This document shows, piece by piece, positions 1 to 8,738 of a stretch of 58,976 bases of DNA (positions within the stretch are counted from its first letter, which is position 1; every line of letters begins with the position of its first letter). This DNA is from Polaromonas sp. (GTDB taxonomy: Bacteria > Pseudomonadota > Gammaproteobacteria > Burkholderiales > Burkholderiaceae_C). The translations under genes were made by a program, and so were the position numbers. The stretch spans positions 1-58,976 of the forward strand of contig JAURVI010000013.1 in assembly GCA_030655515.1 (NCBI GenBank). Direction: 5' to 3'. The notes beneath the pieces are model-generated. The model was not told the origin of the DNA. It did not search any database and saw nothing but the letters and a program-made list of their open reading frames with translations.

Positions 1-3
1 AAC

Positions 4-109
4 ATGAAAGCGCGTCTTCGCACCCATGGCGGCGTTGCAACCCTTGCGAAGGCGGCCAGCCTTCGCTGCGGCTTGCGCCTTGCCCTGGGTACGAATCCAT
101 CACTTTCAT
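4..109. repeat. REP-like imperfect palindrome (left copy)
   Basis: This long imperfect palindrome has outer arms ATGAAAG (4-10) and CTTTCAT (103-109). Its core is GCGGCGTTGCAA (29-40), a tip hairpin GCGAAGGC/GCCTTCGC (46-53 and 59-66), and TTGCGCCTTGC (73-83). The same two core end sequences occur at 58891-58946 around a different tip hairpin, so this is a repeat family rather than a chance hairpin. It lies upstream of the TonB-type gene. Bases 110-172 hold only that gene's untranslated leader, with a small palindrome CTAGGGCCTAG and a weak GATAAT hexamer. Confidence 0.65.
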
Positions 110-172
110 GATGTTTCGCTACTTCCGGGTTGCAGTACTAGGGCCTAGTCAAGTCGCCGATAATCCAGTCCT

Positions 173-1021
173 GTGAAGTCACTCAGCACCCTGCAAATCG
201 CCCTGGGCGTTTCGGTCGCCATCCACGCGGTCCCGCTGACCGTGCGTTTTGTCGATCCGGAACGCTTCAACCGCATTTTCCAGGACACGCCGCTGGAAGT
301 GATCCTCGTCAACGCCAAATCCAGTGAACGCCCGGATGTCGCCAAAGCCATTGCCCAGGCCTCGCTGGCCGGCGGCGGTGAAGCCGACAAAGGCCGCGCC
401 ACCAGCCCGCTGCCGCCTTCGGCACTGACCGACCTGGGCGATGCCAGCGAAGACGCCCAGCGCAAGGTCGAGTCGATGCAGGAACAACAGACCCTGTTGC
501 TGGCGCAGATCAAAAAGCAGTTGGCATCCATGCCGCCACCCGACCCCAAACTGCCGGCCCATGACGCGGCCCAGGCCGAGCGCGAAGAAAAACGCAAGCA
601 GTTGATCAAGATCCTGGCCGAGATCGAACGGCGCATCAACGAAGAAAACGCCCGGCCGAAAAAACGCTACATCAGCCCGGCGACGCGCGAAGAGGTGTAT
701 GCGGTGTACTACGACACACTGCGCCGAAAAATCGAGGAAAAAGGCACGCTGAACTTCCCCGAGCAGGCCGGCAAAAAACTCTATGGCGAACTGACCATGG
801 TGCTGACCATCAACTTTGACGGCCGCGTATTGTCCACCGAAGTGGCCGAAACCTCGGGCAATCTGACGCTGGACCGGCGCGCGCAGAGCATTGCGCGGAG
901 CACCGGACCGTTCGACCGCTTCAACGAAGCCATGCGCCGCAGGGCCGACCAGATTGTGGTGGTCTCGCGTTTCAAATTCACCCGCGACGAAACCCTGGAA
1001 ACCCGGCTCACCGGGCGCTGA
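173..1021 (+). CDS. TonB-family energy transducer-like protein
   Basis: The 282-aa protein has one N-terminal hydrophobic segment (about residues 7-24) and a long charged, coiled-coil-prone region (about 90-175). Its C-terminal domain (about 185-280) looks like the TonB/TolA C-terminal fold, with the stretch GELTMVLTINFDGRVLSTEV typical of it. TonB-type proteins span the inner membrane and couple the proton-motive force to outer-membrane receptors. No ExbB/ExbD genes are adjacent, so energisation is not shown here. The start is a GTG at 173 with no strong Shine-Dalgarno sequence. aroE follows after 9 bases and mtgA overlaps aroE, so the three probably form one operon. Some homologues are called only 'TonB C-terminal domain protein'. 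Confidence 0.8.
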   Translation: MKSLSTLQIALGVSVAIHAVPLTVRFVDPERFNRIFQDTPLEVILVNAKSSERPDVAKAIAQASLAGGGEADKGRATSPLPPSALTDLGDASEDAQRKVESMQEQQTLLLAQIKKQLASMPPPDPKLPAHDAAQAEREEKRKQLIKILAEIERRINEENARPKKRYISPATREEVYAVYYDTLRRKIEEKGTLNFPEQAGKKLYGELTMVLTINFDGRVLSTEVAETSGNLTLDRRAQSIARSTGPFDRFNEAMRRRADQIVVVSRFKFTRDETLETRLTGR

Positions 1022-1030
1022 CCGACCAGC

Positions 1031-1870
1031 ATGGATCACTACTGTATTCTCGGCAACCCGGTTGAACACAGCAAGTCACCGCTGATACACGCGCGCTTTG
1101 CAGAACTGACCGGGCAGGCCATGCGCTACAGCAAACTGCTGGCGCCGCTGGATGACTTTCCCGGTACGCTGCGGCAGTGGATAGACGGCGGCGGCCGCGG
1201 CTGCAACGTGACGGTGCCCTTCAAGTTCGAGGCTTTCCGGCTGGCCGACACGGCGACCGAACGCGCGCAACTGGCCCAGGCGGCCAACACACTGAAGTTT
1301 GACGGCGGGCGCATTGACGCCGACAACACCGACGGCATCGGCCTGGTCAATGACATCCAGCGCAATGCCGGCGTCAGCCTGGCCGGGCGCGACCTGCTGC
1401 TGCTCGGCGCCGGCGGCGCCGCGGCCGGGGTGCTCGGCCCGCTGCTGGCGGCCCGGCCGCGCCGGCTGGTGGTGGCGAACCGGACGCCGGACAAAGCCGT
1501 CAACCTGGTGGCGCGCCACGCCAGCCATCCCGCACTGCAAAAATTGCTGCAAAAAACAGAGCTTCTTGCCCAGGATTTGCAAGGGCTGCAGGGCGATTTC
1601 GATGTAATCATCAACGCCACCGCGAGCAGCCTGAGCGGCGGCGCCATTCCGGTGGACGCTCACGTGCTCAAACCGCACGCGCTGGCCTACGACATGATGT
1701 ATGGCGCGCCGGCGCAAGGCTTTGCAAGTTGGGCGCTGGCGCACGGCGCCGTCCCGCGGGACGGCCTGGGCATGCTGGTGGAACAGGCCGCCGAGTCCTT
1801 TCTGTTCTGGCGCGGCGTGTACCCGCCTTCCGCGCAGGTGCTGCAGGAATTGCGCAAGGCCCTGCCATGA
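1031..1870 (+). CDS. aroE: Shikimate dehydrogenase (NADP+)
   Basis: It reduces 3-dehydroshikimate to shikimate in chorismate and aromatic amino acid synthesis, in the cytosol. The 279-aa length is normal for AroE. The N-terminal substrate domain shows GNPVEHSKSPLIH (SxS shikimate-binding motif) and NVTVPFK (catalytic Lys). The ADNTDGIG motif and the nucleotide-binding glycine-rich loop LLLGAGGAAAGV (about 124-135) follow. The C-terminus has the DGLGMLVEQAA motif. The stop overlaps the mtgA start (ATGA). A short stretch (1546-1587, encoding KTELLAQDLQ) resembles a dispersed repeat seen also in murC and in the NUDIX/MBL gene; see findings. Confidence 0.95.
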   Translation: MDHYCILGNPVEHSKSPLIHARFAELTGQAMRYSKLLAPLDDFPGTLRQWIDGGGRGCNVTVPFKFEAFRLADTATERAQLAQAANTLKFDGGRIDADNTDGIGLVNDIQRNAGVSLAGRDLLLLGAGGAAAGVLGPLLAARPRRLVVANRTPDKAVNLVARHASHPALQKLLQKTELLAQDLQGLQGDFDVIINATASSLSGGAIPVDAHVLKPHALAYDMMYGAPAQGFASWALAHGAVPRDGLGMLVEQAAESFLFWRGVYPPSAQVLQELRKALP

Positions 1871-2625
1871 AAGCCCTGCTGCGCTGGATCGCGCTGGTGC
1901 TGCTGGCAGGCATCGCCCTGCAACTGTATTTTGCGGGCCGCATCGCGCTGATGGCGGTGATCGACCCGCAGTCGACCGCCTTCCAGCGCTCCGAGGCCTT
2001 GCGCCTGGTGGTGGAAAAAGGCACACTGAAATGGCGCCAGCAGTGGGTGCCTTACACCGAACTTTCCAACCACCTGAAGCGGGCGGTGATTGCCTCCGAA
2101 GACGCGACCTTCGTCGAGCACGAAGGCGTCGATCTGGAGGCGTTGGAGAAAGCCTGGGAGAAAAACACCCAAGCCGAGCAGCGCGCCGAAAAAGCAGCCG
2201 GCAAACGTGCCAGCAAGGCCGCACCGGCGGGCGCCAAAGCTGCCACCCGGCCGGTCAAGATCGTGGGCGGCTCCACCATCACCCAGCAACTGGCGAAAAA
2301 CCTGTTCCTGTCGGGCGAGAGAACCCTGATGCGCAAGGGACAGGAGTTGTTGCTGACGCTGCTGCTCGAAGCGCTGCTGAACAAACAGCGCATCCTGGAG
2401 ATTTACCTCAACAACGTCGAGTGGGGCGAAGGCGTGTTTGGCGCGGAAGCCGCAGCCCGGCACTACTACCGCAAGCCCGCGTCCCAACTCAGCGCCTACG
2501 AGGCCGCACGCCTGGCCGTCATGCTGCCGCGCCCCAAGTACTTTGAGACGCGCCCCGGCTCCGGCTACCTGGCCTCGCGCGCCGCCACCATCGCCGCGCG
2601 CATGGGCGGCATCGAGCTGCCCTGA
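1867..2625 (+). CDS. mtgA: Monofunctional biosynthetic peptidoglycan transglycosylase
   Basis: This inner-membrane glycosyltransferase of family 51 polymerises lipid II into glycan strands without a transpeptidase domain. The 252-aa protein starts at the ATG overlapping the aroE stop. It has a transmembrane segment at about residues 7-29, the catalytic-glutamate motif ASEDATF (Glu78), and [12 protein letters not shown] (about 134-145). Between these lies a Lys/Ala-rich stretch (about 99-130) longer than I expect for the family, which typically continues HxGxD...A...N directly. The downstream part [16 protein letters not shown] is canonical. It fits the nearby wall-synthesis cluster functionally but is on the opposite strand. 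Confidence 0.93.
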   Translation: MKALLRWIALVLLAGIALQLYFAGRIALMAVIDPQSTAFQRSEALRLVVEKGTLKWRQQWVPYTELSNHLKRAVIASEDATFVEHEGVDLEALEKAWEKNTQAEQRAEKAAGKRASKAAPAGAKAATRPVKIVGGSTITQQLAKNLFLSGERTLMRKGQELLLTLLLEALLNKQRILEIYLNNVEWGEGVFGAEAAARHYYRKPASQLSAYEAARLAVMLPRPKYFETRPGSGYLASRAATIAARMGGIELP

Positions 2626-2627
2626 CT

Positions 2628-3176
2628 ATGCGTATCCTCGGCATTGACCCTGGCTTGCAGATCACCGGCTTTGGCGTGATTGACGTCGAAAGCCATGCGC
2701 TGACTTATGTGGCCAGCGGAACGATCAAAACCACGCACCTGGCCAGAGGCAACCTGCCGGCGCGGCTCAAGGTGCTGTTCGACGGCATCTGCGAAATCAC
2801 CGGCCGCTACACCCCGGACTGCTCGGCCTGTGAGATTGTGTTCGTCAACGTCAACCCACAGGCCACGCTGATGCTGGGCCAGGCACGCGGCGCCTGTGTC
2901 ACGGCGCTGATGTCCTGCAAGCTGGAAGTGGCCGAGTACACGGCGCTGCAAATGAAAAAAGCGGTGGCCGGTTACGGCAAGGCCGGCAAGCCCGAAGTGC
3001 AGGAGATGGTCAAGCGTTTGCTGAAACTGCCGGCGCTGCCCGGCAAGGACGCGGCCGATGCATTGGGTCTGGCCATCACCCATGCGCATGTGGGCGGATC
3101 AGCGGCGATATTGGCGCGCGCCGCCACGCTGCACCGCAAGTCAACCGCCTCGTTCAAGGATGGCCGGCACTATTGA
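2628..3176 (+). CDS. ruvC: Holliday junction resolvase RuvC
   Basis: The dimeric endonuclease resolves Holliday junctions with RuvAB during recombination. The 182-aa length is normal. The N-terminal [15 protein letters not shown] carries the first catalytic aspartate (Asp7). [10 protein letters not shown] carries the second acidic residue, and [12 protein letters not shown] near residue 140 carries the last acidic pair. It starts 2 bases after mtgA, so it is probably co-transcribed with it. ruvA and ruvB are absent from this window. The C-terminus ends 10 bases before the convergent small membrane gene on the minus strand. Confidence 0.95.
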   Translation: MRILGIDPGLQITGFGVIDVESHALTYVASGTIKTTHLARGNLPARLKVLFDGICEITGRYTPDCSACEIVFVNVNPQATLMLGQARGACVTALMSCKLEVAEYTALQMKKAVAGYGKAGKPEVQEMVKRLLKLPALPGKDAADALGLAITHAHVGGSAAILARAATLHRKSTASFKDGRHY

Positions 3177-3186
3177 AAATCCTGGT

Positions 3187-3363
3187 TCAGGCCACCCGCT
3201 CGAGAATGAGCACGGCAAAAAAGCCGAAGGCGGCAATCAGCGTCCACTTGAGAATCGTCAGACCGGCACGCTTGAAGCGCGCTTGCCCGGTGCCTGCATA
3301 GAAAACGAAGGCCACCACGGCACTGAGCAGCAAAAGAAAAATGGCCCAACGAAACAGCAGCAT
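3187..3363 (-). CDS. 58-aa two-helix membrane protein downstream of lpxC
   Basis: The small ORF, reading MLLFRWAIFLLLLSAVVAF at its start, has two hydrophobic helices (about residues 4-22 and 38-54). Between them is a basic loop containing QARFKRAG. It begins 17 bases downstream of the lpxC stop in the same direction, so it should share the dcw transcript. I do not recognise a named function. Hypothetical membrane proteins of this size next to lpxC are common in related bacteria. Coding is supported by reading-frame integrity, the amphipathic pattern and the position, not by a motif. Confidence 0.6.
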   Translation of the reverse strand: MLLFRWAIFLLLLSAVVAFVFYAGTGQARFKRAGLTILKWTLIAAFGFFAVLILERVA

Positions 3364-3380
3364 GATTCAGTGGCTTCTGG

Positions 3381-4304
3381 CTACCAGGCCCGCGCCAGTT
3401 GGGCAAATCCCTGGGGCGCTTGGGTTTCGTCTTCAAATGAAACAACTTCATAGGCATCGGCCTGGGACAGCAGCTCACGCAGAAGCTTGTTGTTCAGCGC
3501 ATGGCCGGAGCGGAACGCGCTGTAGGCGGCCAGCAGCGGCTTGCCCAGCAGATACAAATCGCCCATCGCATCGAGGATTTTGTGTTTCACGAACTCGTCG
3601 TTGTAACGCAAGCCGTCGGTGTTGAGCACCCGGTAATCGTCCATCACGATGGCGTTGTCCAGGCCGCCGCCCAGCGCCAGCCCGTTGGCGCGCATCATCT
3701 CCACGTCTTTGGTAAAGCCGAAGGTGCGGGCTCTGGCGATGTCGCGGGTGTAAGCGCCGGTGCTCAAATCGAATTCGACGCGCTGGCCGGTAGAGTCCAC
3801 TGCCGGGTGGTCGAAGTCGATTTCAAAACCCAGCTTGTAGCCGTTGTAGGGACTCAGGCGTGCCCATTTTTCCGAAGCACCCTGACCCTCGCGCACCTCG
3901 ACCGGCTTGAGTACGCGGATAAACCGTTTCGGCGCTGCCTGCAACGCAATGCCGGCCGATTGCAGCAAAAACACAAACGAGGCGGCTGATCCGTCGAGAA
4001 TGGGCACTTCCTCGGCCGTGATGTCGACGTACAGATTGTCAATGCCCAGTCCGGCGCAGGCCGACATCAGGTGCTCCACCGTGTGAACCTTGGCGCTGCC
4101 GCTGGAAATGGTCGAGGCCAGCCGGGTGTCGGTGACCGCCTGCGCGGAAACGGCGATATCGACCGGCTGCGGCAAATCGACTCGCCGAAACACAATGCCG
4201 GTATCAGGCGCGGCAGGCCGCAAGGTCAGCTCCACCCGCTGCCCACTGTGCAGGCCCACGCCCACCGCCTTGGTCAGGGATTTGAGGGTTCTTTGGGCGA
4301 GCAT
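3381..4304 (-). CDS. lpxC: UDP-3-O-acyl-N-acetylglucosamine deacetylase
   Basis: This zinc enzyme carries out the first committed step of lipid A synthesis, in the cytosol. The 307-aa length is normal. The N-terminus [21 protein letters not shown] is typical. Zinc ligands appear as HTVEHLMSA (first His) and as His and Asp in [15 protein letters not shown]. The catalytic His is in [10 protein letters not shown] near the C-terminus. It follows ftsZ by 71 bases, the usual place of lpxC at the end of a dcw cluster, linking outer-membrane and peptidoglycan synthesis in one transcript. Confidence 0.97.
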   Translation of the reverse strand: MLAQRTLKSLTKAVGVGLHSGQRVELTLRPAAPDTGIVFRRVDLPQPVDIAVSAQAVTDTRLASTISSGSAKVHTVEHLMSACAGLGIDNLYVDITAEEVPILDGSAASFVFLLQSAGIALQAAPKRFIRVLKPVEVREGQGASEKWARLSPYNGYKLGFEIDFDHPAVDSTGQRVEFDLSTGAYTRDIARARTFGFTKDVEMMRANGLALGGGLDNAIVMDDYRVLNTDGLRYNDEFVKHKILDAMGDLYLLGKPLLAAYSAFRSGHALNNKLLRELLSQADAYEVVSFEDETQAPQGFAQLARAW

Positions 4305-4375
4305 GGCCTTATTTTAAGTGGCGCCGATGAACCGCACATGAAGCACGGTCATCTGCTTTGACGCCGAAAACCCGG

Positions 4376-5608
4376 TCAATCAGCCTGCTTGCGCAAAAAA
4401 GCCGGAATCTCGAAATCATCCATGCCCCCGGACGCCAAAGCATCCACCTTGGCAGCCGCCTGCGTGCGGTTGGTGCGCCAGACGCTGGGGACGGACATGT
4501 TGCCGTAGTCAGGCGGGGCCGCACCCATGCTGTTGCCGCCCGGGTGCGTGCTGCCACCCGCCGCGCCGCCCACGGCCATGTTCAGCACCGGCATGTTGTC
4601 GGTGCCGGTGCGCAGAACCTGCAGCGGCGGCGCATGACGGCGCACGCCCTGGCGGCTCAGGCCGGTGGCCACGACCGTGACGCGGATGTCGTCACCCAGC
4701 TCGTCGTCGTAGGCCGTGCCGTAGATCACATGCGCATCGGGCGACGCGTAGGCGCGAATGGTGTTCATCGCCAGTTTGGACTCGCTGAGTTTGAGCGAGC
4801 CTTTGGCGGCGCTGATCAGGACCAGCACGCCTTTGGCGCCCGACAGGTCAATGCCTTCGAGCAGCGGGCAGGCCACCGCCTGCTCGGCCGCGATGCGCGC
4901 ACGGTCCGGGCCGTTGGCGCGGGCCGTGCCCATCATGGCCTTGCCGGGCTCGCCCATCACGGTGCGCACGTCTTCGAAGTCGACGTTGACGTGACCCGGC
5001 ACGTTGATGATCTCGGCAATGCCGCCGACCGCGTTTTTCAGCACATCATTGGCATGGGCGAACGCCTCGTCCTGCGTGACGTCGTCGCCCAGCACTTCGA
5101 GCAGCTTCTCGTTGAGCACCACGATCAGCGAATCGACGTTGGCCTCCAGCTCGGCCAGGCCCAGGTCGGCGTTGGTCATGCGGCGCCCGCCTTCGAACTC
5201 GAACGGCTTGGTCACCACGCCGACGGTGAGAATGCCCATCTCCTTGGCGATGCGCGCTATCACCGGCGCCGCGCCGGTGCCGGTGCCGCCGCCCATGCCG
5301 GCGGTGATGAACAGCATGTGCGCACCGGCGATGGCGGCGCGGATGTCGTCCACCGCCATTTCGGCCGCGTCGCGGCCTTTTTCCGGCTTGCTGCCCGCGC
5401 CCAGGCCGCTGCCGCCGAGCTGGATCTGTTTGTGCGCGCTGCCGCGGCTGAGCGCCTGCGCGTCGGTGTTGGCGCAGATGAACTCAACGCCCTGGACGCT
5501 GCGCTCGATCATGTGTTCCACCGCATTGCCGCCGCCGCCGCCTACGCCAATCACCTTGATTTGCGTGCCCTGGTTGAACTCTTCGATTTCAATCATTTCG
5601 ATGCTCAT
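4376..5608 (-). CDS. ftsZ: Cell division GTPase FtsZ
   Basis: The tubulin homologue polymerises into the Z-ring at midcell. The 410-aa protein has the glycine-rich GVGGGGGNAVEHM (residues about 21-33), the tubulin signature GGGTGTGAAPVIA (about 105-117), and the T7-loop region NVDFEDVRTVM. A Pro/Gly-rich linker follows (about 325-385). The C-terminal peptide DFEIPAFLRKQAD binds FtsA and ZipA. The start has a near-perfect Shine-Dalgarno AGGAGG 6 bases upstream, stronger than its neighbours, which suits its high expression. It is separated from ftsA by a 142-base structured, AT-rich gap. Confidence 0.98.
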   Translation of the reverse strand: MSIEMIEIEEFNQGTQIKVIGVGGGGGNAVEHMIERSVQGVEFICANTDAQALSRGSAHKQIQLGGSGLGAGSKPEKGRDAAEMAVDDIRAAIAGAHMLFITAGMGGGTGTGAAPVIARIAKEMGILTVGVVTKPFEFEGGRRMTNADLGLAELEANVDSLIVVLNEKLLEVLGDDVTQDEAFAHANDVLKNAVGGIAEIINVPGHVNVDFEDVRTVMGEPGKAMMGTARANGPDRARIAAEQAVACPLLEGIDLSGAKGVLVLISAAKGSLKLSESKLAMNTIRAYASPDAHVIYGTAYDDELGDDIRVTVVATGLSRQGVRRHAPPLQVLRTGTDNMPVLNMAVGGAAGGSTHPGGNSMGAAPPDYGNMSVPSVWRTNRTQAAAKVDALASGGMDDFEIPAFLRKQAD

Positions 5609-5664
5609 GGGAGCCTCCTATCAATAAACATGCAGTTGCCAAAAATTTTTTAAATATCTTTTCG

Positions 5665-5726
5665 AAAAAAAATGAGTCAGGCAGGCGGGTCAGCGCCGCC
5701 CGAGTGTCTGCACCGCGGAGCCTGCC
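5665..5726 (-). promoter_or_regulatory. Hairpin plus T-tract between ftsA and ftsZ
   Basis: On the transcribed strand, GGCAGGC (5726-5720) can pair with GCCTGCC (5686-5680), enclosing a second small GGCGG/CCGCC stem. Eight bases after the stem comes an eight-T run (5672-5665). This resembles an intrinsic terminator or attenuator between ftsA and ftsZ. It is followed by AT-rich sequence up to the ftsZ ribosome-binding site that could hold an ftsZ promoter. FtsZ commonly has its own promoters in other bacteria; the role here is inferred. Confidence 0.4.
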
Positions 5727-5750
5727 AGATAAAAGTTGAAAAAATTTTCA

Positions 5751-6980
5751 TCAGAAATTCCCCACGAGCCAGTCCTTGACCCGGCCAAAAGCGTTGTGAA
5801 CGCTGCCTGCTTTTTGCGCGACCCGGTGGCCGCGCATGCGCGCCAGCCGGGCTTCTTCGAGCAAGCCCATGACGGTGGCGGCACGGGGCTGGGCCACCAT
5901 GTCCGACAGCGCGCTGGAATAGCGCGGAATGCCGCGGCGCACCGGTTTGAGGAAGATGTCCTCGCCCAGCTCCACCATGCCCGGCATCACCGCGCTGCCG
6001 CCGGTAATCACGATGCCGGAGGACAGCACTTCCTCGTAACCCGACTCGCGGATCACCTGCTGCACCAGTGAAAAAATCTCTTCGATGCGCGGCTCGATCA
6101 CGCCGGCCAGCGCCTGCCGGGACAACATGCGCGGGCCGCGGTCGCCCAGGCCCGGCACTTCGACCTGCTGGTCGGGGTCGGCCAGCAACTGCTTGGCATA
6201 ACCGCTTTCGACCTTGATGTCTTCGGCATCCTTGGTCGGGGTGCGCAGCGCCATCGCGATGTCGCTGGTGATCAGGTCGCCGGCAATCGGAATCACGGCC
6301 GTGTGCCGGATCGCACCGCCGGTGAAAATCGCCACGTCGGTGGTGCCGGCGCCGATATCGACCAGCGCCACACCCAGCTCCTGCTCGTCGCGGCTGAGCA
6401 CCGACAGGCTGGACGCGAGCGGGTTGAGCATCAACTGATCGACTTCCAGCCCGCAGCGGCGGACGCACTTGATGATGTTTTCCGCCGCGCTTTGCGCACC
6501 GGTCACGATATGCACCTTGGCCTCCAGCCGTATGCCGCTCATGCCGATCGGCTCGCGCACATCCTGCCCGTCGATGACAAACTCCTGGGGTTCCACCAGC
6601 AGCAGGCGCTGGTCGGTGGAAATATTGATGGCCTTGGCGGTCTCGATGACGCGGGCCACGTCGGCCTGCGTGACTTCCTTGTCCTTGACCGCCACCATGC
6701 CGCTGGAGTTGATGCCGCGGATATGGCTGCCGGTGATGCCGGTGTAGACGCGGGATATCTTGCAGTCGGCCATCAGTTCGGCTTCCTTGAGCGCCTGCTG
6801 GATGCTCTGCACCGTGGCGTCGATGTTGACGACCACGCCACGCTTGAGGCCATTGCTGTAGGCAATACCCAGGCCGGCCAGCTTGAGCTCGCCGCCGGGC
6901 AACACCTCGGCCACCACCGCCATGACCTTGCTGGTGCCAATGTCGAGTCCCACCACCAGATCCTTGTATTCTTTGGCCAT
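5751..6980 (-). CDS. ftsA: Cell division protein FtsA
   Basis: This actin-family ATPase tethers FtsZ to the membrane and recruits late division proteins. The 409-aa protein starts at MAKEYKDLVVGLDIGTSK. Phosphate-1 motif VGLDIGTSKVMAVV is at about 9-22, the 1C subdomain at about 85-160, and the phosphate-2 motif ALVDIGAGTTDVAIF at about 205-219. The adenosine region GIVITGGSAVMPGM is at about 335. The C-terminus has a short basic/aromatic tail (RVKDWLVGNF) acting as the amphipathic membrane-targeting sequence. A longer in-frame start upstream would overlap the ftsQ coding end and lacks homology, so the ATG at 6980, 4 bases after ftsQ, is preferred. Confidence 0.97.
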   Translation of the reverse strand: MAKEYKDLVVGLDIGTSKVMAVVAEVLPGGELKLAGLGIAYSNGLKRGVVVNIDATVQSIQQALKEAELMADCKISRVYTGITGSHIRGINSSGMVAVKDKEVTQADVARVIETAKAINISTDQRLLLVEPQEFVIDGQDVREPIGMSGIRLEAKVHIVTGAQSAAENIIKCVRRCGLEVDQLMLNPLASSLSVLSRDEQELGVALVDIGAGTTDVAIFTGGAIRHTAVIPIAGDLITSDIAMALRTPTKDAEDIKVESGYAKQLLADPDQQVEVPGLGDRGPRMLSRQALAGVIEPRIEEIFSLVQQVIRESGYEEVLSSGIVITGGSAVMPGMVELGEDIFLKPVRRGIPRYSSALSDMVAQPRAATVMGLLEEARLARMRGHRVAQKAGSVHNAFGRVKDWLVGNF

Positions 6981-6984
6981 ATCT

Positions 6985-7776
6985 TTACCTTTTAGCTTTC
7001 TTGTCTTCTTTGTCGCCCAAGGCTGTGGTGGTGACGCCCCGCAGCTTGAGTGCATACCCGTTGCCGTAGCGCAAATCAGCCGACTCCAGCCGCCCGCCGA
7101 ATTTGCTGGCCACCTGCGTCAGCGTGGCGGCAAATCGCTCCGCCCGGCTGTATATCTCGTCGAGCGAACCATGCCCCAGTTCGAGCACGGCGCCGTCATC
7201 GAGCCGGGCCCGCCAGTTGCCGCGTCCGGTCAGCTCCAACTGCGCCAGCCTGGCGTCTATTTTTTCGAACACCGGTGCAAGCCTGTGGTAGCTCTGCAGG
7301 ACGAGACCGGCCTGTCCCTGGGGACCGTTGAGCAGCGGCAAGTCGTCGGACTCGACGTCGCCCTGGTTGGCCTCGAAAACCTCGCCATAACTGTTGACCA
7401 GGCGGACATCGCCCTCCTGGCCCCAATAGGCGATGGCCTGGTGTTCCTGCAGCACCACCTTCAGCCGGTTCGGAAACTCGCGCTGCACCACCGCTTTGCG
7501 CACCCAGGGCACGGCCTCGAAAGCGGCTTGCGCCCGACCCAGATCGACCGTGAAGAAATTGCCGGACAGCCGGGGCACGACGTTGGCGCGCAAGGTGACC
7601 GCGTTGTTGTGGCCCACGTCGCCCCGCACCTTGATGGCGCTGAGCCGAAACAGGTTTTGCTGCATCAGCCATGACAGCAGCAATGCCATCAGCATGCCCG
7701 CAAACGCCAGCGCCAGCACCAGCGATGTGGCATTCATCAGCTTGACGTCCAACGGTACAGGCATGGCTTGATTCAC
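6985..7776 (-). CDS. ftsQ: Cell division protein FtsQ
   Basis: FtsQ is a bitopic divisome scaffold that binds FtsB/FtsL. The 263-aa protein has a short cytoplasmic N-terminus, one membrane helix (about residues 15-38) and a POTRA domain beginning [13 protein letters not shown]. The beta domain follows ([21 protein letters not shown]). The basic C-terminus DKEDKKAKR is short. The start used is GTG at 7776, overlapping the ddl stop; an ATG at 7764 is equally possible. Confidence 0.95.
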   Translation of the reverse strand: MNQAMPVPLDVKLMNATSLVLALAFAGMLMALLLSWLMQQNLFRLSAIKVRGDVGHNNAVTLRANVVPRLSGNFFTVDLGRAQAAFEAVPWVRKAVVQREFPNRLKVVLQEHQAIAYWGQEGDVRLVNSYGEVFEANQGDVESDDLPLLNGPQGQAGLVLQSYHRLAPVFEKIDARLAQLELTGRGNWRARLDDGAVLELGHGSLDEIYSRAERFAATLTQVASKFGGRLESADLRYGNGYALKLRGVTTTALGDKEDKKAKR

Positions 7777-8738
7777 GCGGCGCCTCCCGGTGCCTGGGTG
7801 TGGTCCAGACTGGCCATGCGCAACACTTCAAGGCAGAGGTCTTCATAACTGATGCCGGCGGCGCGCGCCGACATCGGCACCAGCGAATGGCCGGTCATGC
7901 CGGGAGACGTATTGATTTCCAGCAGGTAGGGCTGGCGGGTTTTGGCGTCGATCATCACGTCGGCGCGGGCCCAGCCGCGGCAATTGAGGGTTCGGTAGGC
8001 GCGCAGCACGATCTGCTGCACTGCCTGCTCTTCGCCGGCCGGCAGTTGGCAAGGCACCAGGTACTGCGTGCTGTCGGTGAAGTATTTGTTCTGGTAGTCG
8101 TAGTTGCCGTCCGGCGCCACGATGCGGATCACCGGCAGAGCGCGCGCCTGCTGGCCCGTGCCCAGAACCGCGCAAGTCACCTCGTCCCCCGAGACAAACT
8201 GCTCGCACAGCACCGACGGATCCTGCCGGGCCGACAGAGCGTAGGCCGCTTCGCACTGGCTGCGGTCCGTGACCTTGGTCAGGCCGATGCTCGAGCCTTC
8301 ACGCGAAGGCTTGACGATCATGGGCGCGCCCAGCGCGTCAAAAGCTTCGCGTGCTTTTTCCGCGCTGTCGACTTCGCGCCAGCCCGGCGTCGGAAGGCCT
8401 TCGGCGCGCCACACGCGCTTGGTCATCACCTTGTCAATCGCCATGCTGGACGCCATCACGCCCGAGCCGGTGTAGGCAATGCCCATCAGCTCCAGCGCGC
8501 CCTGAACGGTGCCATCTTCGCCAAAGCGGCCGTGCAGGGCAATGAAGCAGCGGTCAAACCGCTCGCGCTTGAGCTCGCCGAGTTCACGCTCCGAAGGATC
8601 GAAGGCATGTGCATCGACGCCGCGCGCGCGCAGCGCCGCCAGCACGCCCCGGCCCGACATCAGCGAGATTTCGCGCTCGGCCGACTGACCGCCCAGGAGC
8701 ACCGCCACCTTGCCAAAATTTGACTGAATTAGGCTCAC
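7773..8738 (-). CDS. ddlB: D-alanine--D-alanine ligase (DdlB type)
   Basis: It makes the D-Ala-D-Ala dipeptide added by MurF, using ATP. The 321-aa protein is an ATP-grasp enzyme. [19 protein letters not shown] is the N-terminal signature. [23 protein letters not shown] is the first ligase motif, and the segments [17 protein letters not shown] and [18 protein letters not shown] are the ATP/Mg sites. The GTG start overlaps the murC stop by 4 bases, matching the overlapping organisation of this cluster. Confidence 0.97.
   Translation of the reverse strand: MSLIQSNFGKVAVLLGGQSAEREISLMSGRGVLAALRARGVDAHAFDPSERELGELKRERFDRCFIALHGRFGEDGTVQGALELMGIAYTGSGVMASSMAIDKVMTKRVWRAEGLPTPGWREVDSAEKAREAFDALGAPMIVKPSREGSSIGLTKVTDRSQCEAAYALSARQDPSVLCEQFVSGDEVTCAVLGTGQQARALPVIRIVAPDGNYDYQNKYFTDSTQYLVPCQLPAGEEQAVQQIVLRAYRTLNCRGWARADVMIDAKTRQPYLLEINTSPGMTGHSLVPMSARAAGISYEDLCLEVLRMASLDHTQAPGGAA

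Noticed and set aside
4358..5653. Long open frame (431 codons) opposite ftsZ
   Set aside because: It mirrors ftsZ and lpxC-gap sequence, is rich in His/Ala/Gly/Arg as expected for antisense of high-GC genes, and has no motif.
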